NCBI RefSeq assembly: GCF_004212215.1
Contig: NZ_QVFV01000014.1
Coordinates: 1 to 40,842, forward strand
From: Leptolyngbya iicbica LK
GTDB taxonomy: Bacteria > Cyanobacteriota > Cyanobacteriia > Phormidesmidales > Phormidesmidaceae
DNA: 40,842 nt
Direction of reading: 5' to 3'
Part shown: positions 26,674-35,346 of the stretch, one piece after another
Layout: every line of letters begins with the position of its first letter
Position numbering within the stretch: the stretch's first letter is position 1
Program-made: the position numbers and the translations under genes
Notes under the pieces: model-generated
Databases searched by the model: none
Seen by the model: the letters and a program-made list of their open reading frames with translations, nothing else
What the model was told of the DNA's origin: nothing

Positions 26674-27417
26674 TTACAGATAACTAGAGTCGAGACTTTC
26701 CGCTTCGCCGGGAGTTTGGGGTAAGTGCAGCCCGCACTCTTGTTTCATGCCGCGAAATCGGGTGTCGCGATCGCTCTCATCCTCAGCCATGAGCGGACGG
26801 CTGGAATGCCAATCCCCAACTGAGACGTAGCCCTTGTCAAATAAGGGATGATACGGCAAATCATAAGCCTGGAGGTATTTATAAATATCTCTGGCATGCC
26901 AATTCAAAATGGGCGAAATTTTATAGATATCACCTTGTTGCGTAACCACATCCAGCGTTTTGCGATGATCTGTTTGATCGGCTCGCAGCCCCGCCAGCCA
27001 AGCAGTGGCCCCCAACTCGCGCAACGCCCGCTGCATCGGTTCTACTTTGCGCATGTAGTCATATTTATTAAAGGCTTCGACCTCTTGACTCGCCCAAAGT
27101 TTGCCGTACAGGGCTTCCATGCGAGCCGGACTAATGGGGGACTGATAGACCTGCAAATTGAGCTGCAGCCGCTGGGTAAGGGCCTCAGCAAATTGATAAG
27201 TCTCAACTGGCAAGTACCCCGTATCGACCCACACCACCGGAATTTGGGGCACCACCTGCGTGACCAAATGCAGCATCACCGCTGACTGAATGCCAAAACT
27301 GGTACTCAGAATTAGCCCCGGGCCAAAGGTTGCCTGAGCCCAGGTCACAATTTGAGTGGCATCTTTGTGATGGAGGTCAGTCTCTAGCGCTTGGTTGGCT
27401 TGCTTGAGATCAATCAT
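26674..27417 (-). CDS. cysH: Phosphoadenylyl-sulfate (PAPS) reductase
   Basis: This enzyme reduces PAPS to sulfite using thioredoxin. The 247-residue protein has the PP-loop-like nucleotide-binding start '[17 protein letters not shown]', then '[17 protein letters not shown]', '[17 protein letters not shown]' and '[16 protein letters not shown]'. The C-terminal 'KQECGLHL' carries the catalytic cysteine of the Glu-Cys-Gly-Leu-His motif. The extra cysteine pairs that bind the [4Fe-4S] cluster in APS reductases are not visible, so PAPS is the likely substrate. Product sulfite would feed the sir enzyme encoded downstream beyond pnp. Confidence 0.94.
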   Translation of the reverse strand: MIDLKQANQALETDLHHKDATQIVTWAQATFGPGLILSTSFGIQSAVMLHLVTQVVPQIPVVWVDTGYLPVETYQFAEALTQRLQLNLQVYQSPISPARMEALYGKLWASQEVEAFNKYDYMRKVEPMQRALRELGATAWLAGLRADQTDHRKTLDVVTQQGDIYKISPILNWHARDIYKYLQAYDLPYHPLFDKGYVSVGDWHSSRPLMAEDESDRDTRFRGMKQECGLHLPQTPGEAESLDSSYL

Positions 27418-27560
27418 GCTGTCGGGAAGTGGAGATTAGCCGCCGATGCTTTGGCAAGTGTACGACGGATTGGCTAAGTTGGTGGGCTTAGCACTGTCGT
27501 TCACCGACATCTCTACCACAGGGTAGACCATGGTCGGGGCGGCGAGGCTCTGATGCCACC

Positions 27561-28103
27561 TCAGGCTGATGGCCGCAGCTTTTGCGTGTGGCTGACCAAG
27601 CTCTCGACTAACCCATCCAGTCGCTCAGCCAATTTGGCATCGACCAATTTGCCCTGTTCATCAAACGCCTGCCACGCTTGCCCGATCGCAACCTGTTCGG
27701 GAATCACCCAGGCATGTACCCAACGGGCAATTTTGCGCAAATCGTTCAGCGCGTTGCTGTTGGCCTGTCCGCCCAAGACGCTGATTGGGGCAACCACCTT
27801 ACCCTCTAAATGCTCAAAGCTCATCAGGTCGAGGGCATTTTTCAAGACGCCGCTCACGCTACCGTGATATTCCGGCGTCGCCAAAATCAAGCCGTCAGCG
27901 TCCTTCACCGTTTCCTGCAAGCGGGCGACATCCGGATAGTCGCCGTAATCACCTCCATTGCAGAAGGGCAGCGTCATCTCGCGCAAATCGAGCACGGTGA
28001 CCTCAGCGCCTAACTCCTGGGCTTTGCGAGTGGCGATCGCGAGCGCCTGATGGCTGTGAGATTCGGGACGTAAACTGCCCGCAATGCCAACCAACTTCAC
28101 CAT
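27561..28103 (-). CDS. NAD(P)H-dependent FMN reductase family protein
   Basis: A 180-residue flavodoxin-like protein. 'GIAGSLRPESHSHQAL' binds the FMN phosphate, and 'LATPEYHGSVSGVLKNALD' is the typical second flavin loop. Family members (SsuE, ArsH, chromate and azo reductases) transfer electrons from NAD(P)H to FMN or to quinones and metals. The exact substrate is unknown. I chose the ATG at 28103 because the first 9 codons of the longer frame look non-homologous. It is divergent from an MFS exporter gene, so both could belong to one detoxification response. Confidence 0.86.
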   Translation of the reverse strand: MVKLVGIAGSLRPESHSHQALAIATRKAQELGAEVTVLDLREMTLPFCNGGDYGDYPDVARLQETVKDADGLILATPEYHGSVSGVLKNALDLMSFEHLEGKVVAPISVLGGQANSNALNDLRKIARWVHAWVIPEQVAIGQAWQAFDEQGKLVDAKLAERLDGLVESLVSHTQKLRPSA

Positions 28104-28509
28104 TGGGGTTCTCCTAATACTGCAAATCAATCAAACAATAAGACGGACTCGTTATGAGTATGAGATAACTATAGCATTTTATTCCCCCGGCGATTGCAAA
28201 CGATCACAGGGCGCGATCGCTGCGTTGCAAGGAGCCGGCGATCGGACAGCACACCGGGCAGCCGCTAGATTTCCGAGGGCTCGCTCATTGGCATCTTGTT
28301 AACTCGAGGCGGTGTTCTGTGGGTCAAGCCTTAAGATACTGAGGCGAGTCCCAACGATTGGACTCGGCGAATGCAGAACAGGTGCGGCGGGTCCTCTGGT
28401 CAGCGATGACAGTCGGCGCGGTACCCGTTGACGCGGTGAGAGGCCATTGTGACGCCCACAGCGGTATTGCAAAGCCCAGTCTAGTTGTCGAGTAGAGGGT
28501 GACAAAGCG
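28104..28509. other. Divergent region between the FMN reductase and MFS genes
   Basis: About 400 bases without a gene. Two inverted repeats stand out: GTTAT-N9-ATAAC (28151-28169), 48 bases before the reductase start, and CGAGTCC-N8-GGACTCG (28345-28366). Either could be a regulator site. Confidence 0.45.
28151..28169. promoter_or_regulatory. Candidate operator upstream of the FMN reductase
   Basis: GTTAT and ATAAC flank nine bases in an AT-rich patch, a spacing common for small dimeric regulators. The call rests on symmetry and position only. Confidence 0.3.
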
Positions 28510-30096
28510 ATGAAAAAGTGGATGCTGCTGGTGCTGCTGTCGATGTCGATGTTTGTGGTGGTCATCGACACGACCATCATGAATGTGTCGATCTCGGCTC
28601 TGGTGGCCGATCTCAACACCACAGTGGTAGGCATTCAGTCGGCGATTTCGCTATACGCGCTGGTGATGGCGGCGTTCATGCTTGTTGGCAGCACCTTAGC
28701 CGATCGCTTTGGCAAACGGCTGATCTTTTTGACCGGCATGGTGATTTTTGGGGTGGGAACGTTCACCGCCTCACTGAGTCAAACCCTGGGCATGCTGGTG
28801 ATCGGCTGGTCCGTTTTAGAAGGCTTGGGCTCAGCGCTGATGGTGCCCAATTTGCAAAATTTGCTGCGCGATCGCTACACCGGCAAAGATCTCGCTTTTG
28901 CTTACGGCATTATCAGTGCGGTGAGTGCCGTGGGCGCGGCCCTCGGGCCTATCATGGGCGGCTATTTGACCACGTTTCACAGTTGGCGCTGGGCTTTTCG
29001 TCTAGAAGTGATCGTGGTGATTGCCGTCTTAGTGCTGAGTCGCAGCATTCCGGGCGATCGCCCCCAAAATCCCCCCCGCTTTGACATCCTAGGGGCGCTG
29101 CTATCCATTTTTGGTTTCTCCACCGTCGTGCTTAGCATTCTCATGGCTCAACCCTACGGGGTCTGGCTGGCGAAGCAACCCCTGACGATCGGCTCCCTCG
29201 CGATCGCGCCCTTTGGTCTCTCCATCGTGCCCTTCATGTTTGGCGGGGGGGTATTGCTGCTGCTGCTTTTGCTGCTCTGGGAACGGCATCTTGAGCGCCA
29301 CGGTCAAGTGGGCCTGTTCAAGCCGTCGTTGTTTCAGGTGCCGGGTTTAGTGTCGGGGTTTGCAGTGCGCTTTTCGCACATGGGCCTGATGGCGTCGTTC
29401 TTTTTCATTGTGCCGTTGCTGCTCCAACTCACGTTTGAATTCACCGCGATGCAAACGGGCATTGCCCTATTGCCGCTGTCGATTTCGATTCTGATTTTTG
29501 CGATCGCGGGGGCCAGGTTATCCGGTCGCTTTCGCGCCAAGCGCATCATCCAGGTCGGCTACATTTTGGCCATTCTGGGCTTGCTGCAACTGCTGTTCAC
29601 AGTGCAGCTTGATGCGACGCCCAACCAACTCGCTAATGCCATCATCTTTGGCATCGGTTCGGGGCTCATTGCCTCCCAAATTTTGAACCTAATTCTCTCT
29701 TCGGTGGAAGAAGCCGACACCACCGCTACCGCCGGACTCAATTCGACCTTTGAGCAATTGGGTAACTCCGTCGGCGTCGCCTTAGTGGGGGCCGTGATGC
29801 TGAGCACCTTGCTGATCGGGCTACAACGCAACATCACCAGCGACAGCGAGATCCCCGCCGATTTGAAGCCCGACATCGTGGCAGGCTTAGAAAGCCGCAT
29901 CCAACTGGTCTCTGATACCCAAGTTCAACAGGCGCTAGAGCAGACCACCCTGTCGCCTGAAATCAGCGATCGCATCGAGTTGGCCTATCGCACCGAACGC
30001 CTGCGGGCATTCCGGGGCGGCATGGTGTTTCTTGTGTTCATCGCGCTGTTAGGACTAGTCCTGACCCCTGGCTTGCCCGATCTCAAACTGGGCTAA
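28510..30096 (+). CDS. MFS drug/solute exporter, DHA2 (EmrB/QacA-like, 14 TM) family
   Basis: A 528-residue polytopic membrane protein. The N-terminus 'LSMSMFVVVIDTTIMNVSI' is the classic DHA2 first helix with motif D1, followed by 'GSTLADRFGKRLIFLTGM' (motif A) and 'GPIMGGYLTTFHSWRWAF' (motif C). The length and number of hydrophobic segments fit 14 helices. It probably exports toxic compounds by proton antiport; the substrate is unknown. It ends with a cytoplasmic tail rich in Glu and Gln. It stands alone, with no membrane-fusion (EmrA) partner nearby. Confidence 0.92.
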   Translation: MKKWMLLVLLSMSMFVVVIDTTIMNVSISALVADLNTTVVGIQSAISLYALVMAAFMLVGSTLADRFGKRLIFLTGMVIFGVGTFTASLSQTLGMLVIGWSVLEGLGSALMVPNLQNLLRDRYTGKDLAFAYGIISAVSAVGAALGPIMGGYLTTFHSWRWAFRLEVIVVIAVLVLSRSIPGDRPQNPPRFDILGALLSIFGFSTVVLSILMAQPYGVWLAKQPLTIGSLAIAPFGLSIVPFMFGGGVLLLLLLLLWERHLERHGQVGLFKPSLFQVPGLVSGFAVRFSHMGLMASFFFIVPLLLQLTFEFTAMQTGIALLPLSISILIFAIAGARLSGRFRAKRIIQVGYILAILGLLQLLFTVQLDATPNQLANAIIFGIGSGLIASQILNLILSSVEEADTTATAGLNSTFEQLGNSVGVALVGAVMLSTLLIGLQRNITSDSEIPADLKPDIVAGLESRIQLVSDTQVQQALEQTTLSPEISDRIELAYRTERLRAFRGGMVFLVFIALLGLVLTPGLPDLKLG

Positions 30097-30327
30097 ACCC
30101 ACTGGTTAAAACTGGGCAGGCAAATAACATTCCAGACTCAAACTGTAAAAAAGCGAATGGGCAAGGTCAAACCGTAGCCAAAACCTTGATTGCAAGCGCA
30201 TCTCCAAAGCAGCACACCTCAAAGCAGCGATCCCCAGTGCCATCACGACACCATCCTGCCTCGGGTTGAGAAAATTGGGTCGCTGCAGGAGTAGAGTTTG
30301 CTTAAAGATGTGCTGCAAAGCGATCGC

Positions 30328-31350
30328 TCAAACCTGGCTGGGTAGCGTCGGCATCTCTTCGCCCTGATAGTCTCGCGTAGGAGCGTCAAAGCCGCAGGAG
30401 GTGCCGTCGGTATGAACCACGTCCTCTTCCCAAGGCAAGCGGTAGTTGCCATCCACCATGTCTTTCATGTAGGTGTAGGGGCAGTCTTGGGCACCGCCTT
30501 TCACTGCGACGTACCCCCGATGACCAAACTGGTAAATATTGTTCTCCACGCCCCAATATTTGCGGGCTTCGCGCACCAAGTCGGGACGCACTTCGGCGGT
30601 GATGATTTCATCGGGGCGGTGGCTGCCCATTACCAACGGTTCGCCGTCGAAGTTGACGATCATGCCCTCGCCCATCGAGTCGAAGGTGCCGTCGGTGCCG
30701 CACATACAGACAGAGGCCGTCACCATGAGGTTGCTGAAGGCGTTGGCCTGATTGGTGACGCGCCAGGAATGACGAATCGGGGCGGTGTAGCCCGCCGTGC
30801 GGATCATGATTTCGGCCCCTTTGTAGGCACATTCCCGGGCCATTTCGGGGAACATGCCGTCGTGGCAGATGATTAGCGCCAGAGTGCTGCCGTTCGGCCC
30901 TTCACAGACCGGAATGCCAATGTTGCCGGGTTCCCACGGTTCCACGGGCACCCAGGGGTGGAGCTTACGGTAGTAGAGCTTGAGTTCCCCCTGGTCGTCG
31001 ATGATCAGGCCGCTGTTGTAAGGGTTGCCCTTCGGGTTGAATTCCATGATGGAAAAGCAGCCCCAGATGGCGTTGTCGATGCAGGCTTGGCGAAAGGCGG
31101 CAACTTCTGGGCCATCGAGGCGACACATGATGTCGGGGTTAGTGTCCATCGAGAGCCCATGCAGCGAGTATTCGGGAAAGACCACCAAATCCATCGTCGG
31201 CATGTTGCGGCGGGCCTTGGCGACCATGTCAACGATGCGTTGGGTTTGGGCGGCGAGGTCATCCGGCGTTACCACATTGGGCAACTGCGCCTGCACCATG
31301 CCCAGCACGACCCCGTTGGGGGTTTTATTCAGTCCACCAAGTCCACTCAT
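30328..31350 (-). CDS. amiF: Formamidase (nitrilase superfamily)
   Basis: It hydrolyses formamide to formate and ammonia. The protein has 340 residues, as in known AmiF. The nitrilase triad is visible: Glu60 in 'VVFPEYSLHGL', Lys129 in 'KLYYRKLHPW' and Cys162 in 'IICHDGMFPEMARE'. 'PWEPGNIGIPVCEGPNGS' and 'YWGVENNIYQFGHRGYVA' are closer to AmiF than to the aliphatic amidase AmiE, where the cysteine motif reads Cys-Asp-Asp-Gly. I chose the ATG at 31350; an upstream TTG would add five residues. It is divergent from a substrate-binding protein gene, with a large hairpin repeat in between. It may serve nitrogen scavenging. Confidence 0.92.
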   Translation of the reverse strand: MSGLGGLNKTPNGVVLGMVQAQLPNVVTPDDLAAQTQRIVDMVAKARRNMPTMDLVVFPEYSLHGLSMDTNPDIMCRLDGPEVAAFRQACIDNAIWGCFSIMEFNPKGNPYNSGLIIDDQGELKLYYRKLHPWVPVEPWEPGNIGIPVCEGPNGSTLALIICHDGMFPEMARECAYKGAEIMIRTAGYTAPIRHSWRVTNQANAFSNLMVTASVCMCGTDGTFDSMGEGMIVNFDGEPLVMGSHRPDEIITAEVRPDLVREARKYWGVENNIYQFGHRGYVAVKGGAQDCPYTYMKDMVDGNYRLPWEEDVVHTDGTSCGFDAPTRDYQGEEMPTLPSQV

Positions 31351-31742
31351 GGCAATCTTTAGCAAATATTAGGAACATGGCTACTGTGCCACTGGCGGGA
31401 ACTCGATTTTGTGGCGATCGCTGCAACCCTGCTCAAATTTAGGCATTCATATACTTGCCTAACCACATGCTCGCCCTCACCCTAAATCCCTCTCCCAAAA
31501 CTGGGAGAGGGACTTGTCCGGCCCCCCTTCTCCCAAAACTGGGAGAAGGGGCTGGGGGATGAGGGGAGTGGTTCGCCAAGTATGTCATCATCCAGATTTA
31601 GACGTCAGGCACGCACTCAAAAACACTGACACCCAAGCGGGATATCCTACAACCCAGTTACCCGCCTTAGAAATCAGCACACCCCGCAATTGAGTCAGCG
31701 ATCGCTAGGATAGGATCGCAATTCGTAACTGTGGATACATCA
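31351..31742. other. Divergent gap between amiF and the SBP gene
   Basis: It contains the double-hairpin repeat at 31473-31567 and otherwise no recognised gene. A HIP1 site and a short AT-rich segment precede the SBP start. Confidence 0.4.
31473..31567. repeat. Double-hairpin CTCTCCCAAAACTGGGAGAG repeat
   Basis: Two perfect stem-loops with the same AAAC loop: CCCTCTCCCA/TGGGAGAGGG (31488-31511) and CCCCTTCTCCCA/TGGGAGAAGGGG (31524-31551). Outer C-rich and G-rich ends (CCCTCACCC and GGGGGATGAGGG) also pair, making a cruciform-like element. This is a common cyanobacterial interspersed repeat type. Confidence 0.85.
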
Positions 31743-33512
31743 ATGACCGAGCAGCGTCGATATCTAGCGGGGATGACAGTGGGCTGTGTGCTGCTGGGGG
31801 CGACGATCGCGGGCGGTTGCAGCCAGTCACCGATCGCCGACACGGGAGAGCAAGCTGAGACGGCCTCGGTAGCGCAGCGCGATCGCAATACCTTACGCCT
31901 GTTGTATAGCCGCGTGCCGGTGACGCTAAATCCACATCTGGCGACGGGCATTCAAGATTTTGAAGCGGGGCGCATCGTTCTCGAACCTCTGGCAACTGCC
32001 AATAAGCGGGGGGAATTGGTGCCGATTTTGGCGGCAGAAATTCCCTCAGAAGAGAATGAGGGCGTCGCGGCAGATGGGCGATCGGTGACCTGGCAACTCC
32101 AGCCCGACGTCGTGTGGTCTGATGGCGAACCGTTGACCGCTGAGGATGTCGTTTTCACCTTTGAGTTTGTCAGCAATCCTCAAGTGAGAGCCGCGACCGC
32201 CCAATATTATGAGGGCGTGGAATCGGTCGAGGCGCTGGACGAACAGACGGTCAAAATCAATTTCACCGATGTCACCGCCGCCTGGCAAATTCCCTTTACG
32301 GGGCAAACTGGCGTCATTTTGCCCAAACACATTTTCGAGTCAGCCAATGGCGCGGAGGCCCGAGATGCCGAAGCGAATCTGGCCCCCATTGGCACCGGCC
32401 CGTATCAGGTCAGCGACTCGCAACCCGGCAGCATTTCCTTTGTCCCCAATCCGAACTATCGCGGCGAGACTCCCGCCTTCAAGCGGGTGGAATTTGTGGG
32501 TGGCCTGGCCCCCTACGCGGCAGCGCGAGAAGTCTTGAGCACGGGCGAAGCCGACTTTGCCCACAACTTGCAAGTCGAGGTCGAGCTGCTCAAAGACCTG
32601 CAGCAGGATGGGCAAGGTGTCGTGGACACTGTCTTTGGTGGCCTGGTAGAGCGGATTATGCTCAACCCCACCGATCCTTTTGCCGAGACGGAGGCGGGCG
32701 AGCGCTCCAGTCTGCAAGCGCCGCATCCCTTTTTGAGCGATGTGCGAGTGCGGCAAGCGATCGCCTACGCCATCGATCGCGACACCATTGCCGAAGAGCT
32801 GTACGGGTTTACGGGTCGCCCCACCGCTCAATTGTTAGTTGCACCCCGGCCCTTTGCCAGTCCGGGCACCGTGCCCTACGAATATGACCCAGAGCGGGCG
32901 GCGGAGCTGCTGGACGCGGCGGGTTGGACGGATACCGACGGGGATGGCGTGCGCGATCGCGATGGCCAAGCCATGGAAGTGGTCTTTCAGACGTCGGTAA
33001 ATCCGGTGCGCCAAAAGACTCAAACCCTGGTCGCTGAAAGTTTGGAAGAGCTCGGCATCGACGTGGATATCAAACGGGTGCGGGTGGATGATTTCTTCTC
33101 GGGTGACCCAGAGCAGACCAACAGCATCAACCATTTCTACGCAGATATGCAGGCGTATACGACCGGCAACGATCATCCCGATCCCACCATTTATCTGGGT
33201 TGGTGGACCTGCGACCAAATTGCGACCCAGGCGAATCAATGGCAAAAACCGAATAACGCCCGCTACTGCAATCCCGAGTACGACGCCCTGTTCGCCACGG
33301 CCAAGCAAGAACTCACCCTCGAAAAGCGGGCCGCTCTCTTTCAAGAGTTGGATGCACTACTGGCGGAAGATGTGGCGGTGATTCCCATTGTGCATCGGGC
33401 GATCGCCAACGGCGTGAGCAAAACGCTGACCGGAGTCGACCCCACCCCCTGGGACGCTAGCACCTGGAACATCGGCGACTGGCAACGCCAAACCCCTGAG
33501 TCAGGGAGTTGA
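31743..33512 (+). CDS. ABC transporter substrate-binding lipoprotein, family 5 (peptide/opine/nickel)
   Basis: A 589-residue extracytoplasmic solute-binding protein. The N-terminus 'GCVLLGATIAGGC' is a lipoprotein signal with Cys26 as the lipidated residue. Family 5 marks include 'LNPHLATGIQDFEAGRIVLEP', 'VTWQLQPDVVWSDGEPLTA', 'VRQAIAYAIDRDTIAEELYG' and 'AAELLDAAGWTDTDGDGVRD'. The ligand is probably a peptide or similar; it cannot be read from sequence. No permease or ATPase genes are adjacent, so it is an orphan component. I prefer the ATG at 31743; a GTG four codons upstream is possible. Confidence 0.92.
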   Translation: MTEQRRYLAGMTVGCVLLGATIAGGCSQSPIADTGEQAETASVAQRDRNTLRLLYSRVPVTLNPHLATGIQDFEAGRIVLEPLATANKRGELVPILAAEIPSEENEGVAADGRSVTWQLQPDVVWSDGEPLTAEDVVFTFEFVSNPQVRAATAQYYEGVESVEALDEQTVKINFTDVTAAWQIPFTGQTGVILPKHIFESANGAEARDAEANLAPIGTGPYQVSDSQPGSISFVPNPNYRGETPAFKRVEFVGGLAPYAAAREVLSTGEADFAHNLQVEVELLKDLQQDGQGVVDTVFGGLVERIMLNPTDPFAETEAGERSSLQAPHPFLSDVRVRQAIAYAIDRDTIAEELYGFTGRPTAQLLVAPRPFASPGTVPYEYDPERAAELLDAAGWTDTDGDGVRDRDGQAMEVVFQTSVNPVRQKTQTLVAESLEELGIDVDIKRVRVDDFFSGDPEQTNSINHFYADMQAYTTGNDHPDPTIYLGWWTCDQIATQANQWQKPNNARYCNPEYDALFATAKQELTLEKRAALFQELDALLAEDVAVIPIVHRAIANGVSKTLTGVDPTPWDASTWNIGDWQRQTPESGS

Positions 33513-33549
33513 AGGCAGTCGATAGGGGGTGGGTATGTCACCGCCGATT

Positions 33550-33614
33550 GTTGGGGTTTGGCAGTGCCAAACCCGTACAGATACTCTGATGTTTTGGGAG
33601 CTGATATCAGCACG
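33550..33614. repeat. Dispersed two-hairpin repeat, copy 2
   Basis: Contains GGGTTTGGCAGTGCCAAACCC (33554-33574, perfect stem) and GCTGATATCAGC (perfect palindrome). It is homologous to the copy at 6121-6184, again lying between convergent genes (SBP and TPR genes). Confidence 0.65.
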
Positions 33615-33715
33615 TAGCCCTCATATCAATTCTCTAAGTCGCGACTACACAGACTGCCCCCGGGCTCCCTCGCTCATACATCCAGACCTGTCGCGCTATC
33701 AACGAGAATTGAATT

Positions 33716-34783
33716 TTAGCTGGCATTTGCAGCTGGTAAAAAGTGCTGCTTCAGGCCCTGCAAAATGGGGTCACGTTGTGCCTTGAGCAAGTAAGTTTGG
33801 GTGTCGAGCGAAAGCGCCCGCCGCAAATGCTCGGCAGCCCAGTCATCGCGACCGAGGGCCGCATAGCAACTCGCCTGATGAAAGAACGCTAGGGGATGAC
33901 TCGGCGACAGCGCCAAGGCTTTATCAAACGCCGCGATCGCCGCCTCCGGTTCTGACAGATGGCGCAAGACCAGCCCCAACGCCAGCCAGGCATCCGGTTT
34001 ATCAGCCCGCCGCATCAGCACTTCGCGAAAGACTTCGTGGGCTTCGGGCAAGCGCCGTAACCGAGTGAGTACAATCCCTCGGTGAAACCAGAAATCGACA
34101 TTGCCGGGGTCGAGGTCACAAGCCTGCTCTAAGTAATACAGAGCCTCATTGTGATCGCCGCGCTGGTCTAGCAAATAGGCATAACACTGAAATAAACGCT
34201 CGTTTTGGAAGCCTTTGGTAATCCAGGGTTGTAGATAGGCGAGGGCTTGACTCTTTTGCTGATTATCAATCAGGGCATAAGCAAGCGAAATATGAATTTC
34301 GGGACTATTGGGTTCGTTGGCGATCGCGGTTTTGAATAATTCGATCGCTTGGCTCAGTTGTCCCAACTGATATGCGGCTAACCCCTTGCCGTACCATAAG
34401 CGCGCATCCGTCGGCGCTAACGCGAGAGCGTGGTCGTAGCTTTCGATCGCCCGCACATATTCCTTTTGGCGATAGAGCACTTTGCCACGCCGTCGCCACA
34501 CATTGGCATAGTTGGGGGCCAAATCGAGCGCCCGGTCATAGGCGTAAACCGCATCAGCCAGTTGTCCGGTCGCCGCTAACGTACTGGCATAGTTACACCA
34601 AACTCGAGGATTATCCGAATCTAAGGTGAGCGCCTGCTGAAAACTCATAATAGCTTCGGGATAGCGCTGTAGCTGCGCCAGACAAAAGCTACGCTGTTGC
34701 CAAAGCTCGGCGGTGCTATGGCCCTGCTCAAGCTCAGCATCACATTCTATGAGCCATTGCTCAAGATTAGCGGTTGACTTCAT
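33716..34783 (-). CDS. Tetratricopeptide-repeat protein
   Basis: A 355-residue protein made almost entirely of about nine TPR units of 34 residues (about 25-330). Typical units read 'YPEAIMSFQQALTLDSDNPR', 'YVRAIESYDHALALAPTDAR' and 'EAAIAAFDKALALSPSHPLA'. There is no signal peptide or extra domain. TPR proteins serve as protein-binding scaffolds in photosystem assembly, motility or signalling; this one's partner is unknown. It is convergent with the SBP gene. Confidence 0.92.
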   Translation of the reverse strand: MKSTANLEQWLIECDAELEQGHSTAELWQQRSFCLAQLQRYPEAIMSFQQALTLDSDNPRVWCNYASTLAATGQLADAVYAYDRALDLAPNYANVWRRRGKVLYRQKEYVRAIESYDHALALAPTDARLWYGKGLAAYQLGQLSQAIELFKTAIANEPNSPEIHISLAYALIDNQQKSQALAYLQPWITKGFQNERLFQCYAYLLDQRGDHNEALYYLEQACDLDPGNVDFWFHRGIVLTRLRRLPEAHEVFREVLMRRADKPDAWLALGLVLRHLSEPEAAIAAFDKALALSPSHPLAFFHQASCYAALGRDDWAAEHLRRALSLDTQTYLLKAQRDPILQGLKQHFLPAANAS

Positions 34784-35346
34784 ATTTTAGGCTTCAGTAG
34801 GACTAGGTTGGGTAGAAACTGACTGGGACGACCAGGCCGCCTCGTCACTCACTCAGAGTTCGTCAGTTCTGTACAGAGGTCATCGTCAGTCTGCATTCAA
34901 CCCCGATGGCTGAACCAAATGACAGTTAAAGACCTGTTAAGGCCATCCGGTAAACAACAAGCGCCATCCGTACAAGCAGATATGCCCTTCAACGAGAATA
35001 GACGACTTTTATTTTGCCGTGCTGAGATGCCTCCAGCGGTGGATGCGATCGCCCTTAATCATCTCTTCTTGAACAGCGTTGCCAAGACCGGACGTTCAGA
35101 GATGAATCTAGTCCGTGAAAACACTGAAATATGGGGGATTGGGGCTCCAGAGCAGCTTGCAAAAACTTGATGGAATGTTCATCGGATCTTCATACCCAAA
35201 CTGGCATAAGAGCGCTGCGGGACGCGATCAACAGCCAGCCAGACACCGTTCCAACGCCTCAGCGACCCAACCACCCAGGGACTCAACTAACCAGCCACTG
35301 TCCTCAACCAGAATGTGGCATGCACCCCCATCTCCGAGCGCTCTGA
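34784..35346. other. Intergenic region between the caspase-like and TPR genes
   Basis: About 560 bases. Small open frames on the plus strand (for example 34919-35170) lack a ribosome binding site and any recognisable domain. No RNA gene was recognised. The right part contains several CCA/CCACCC-rich words similar in style to the tandem repeat at 21661. Confidence 0.4.

Noticed and set aside
34919-35170. 83-codon frame between the TPR and caspase-like genes
   Set aside because: No ribosome binding site, domain or operon context.
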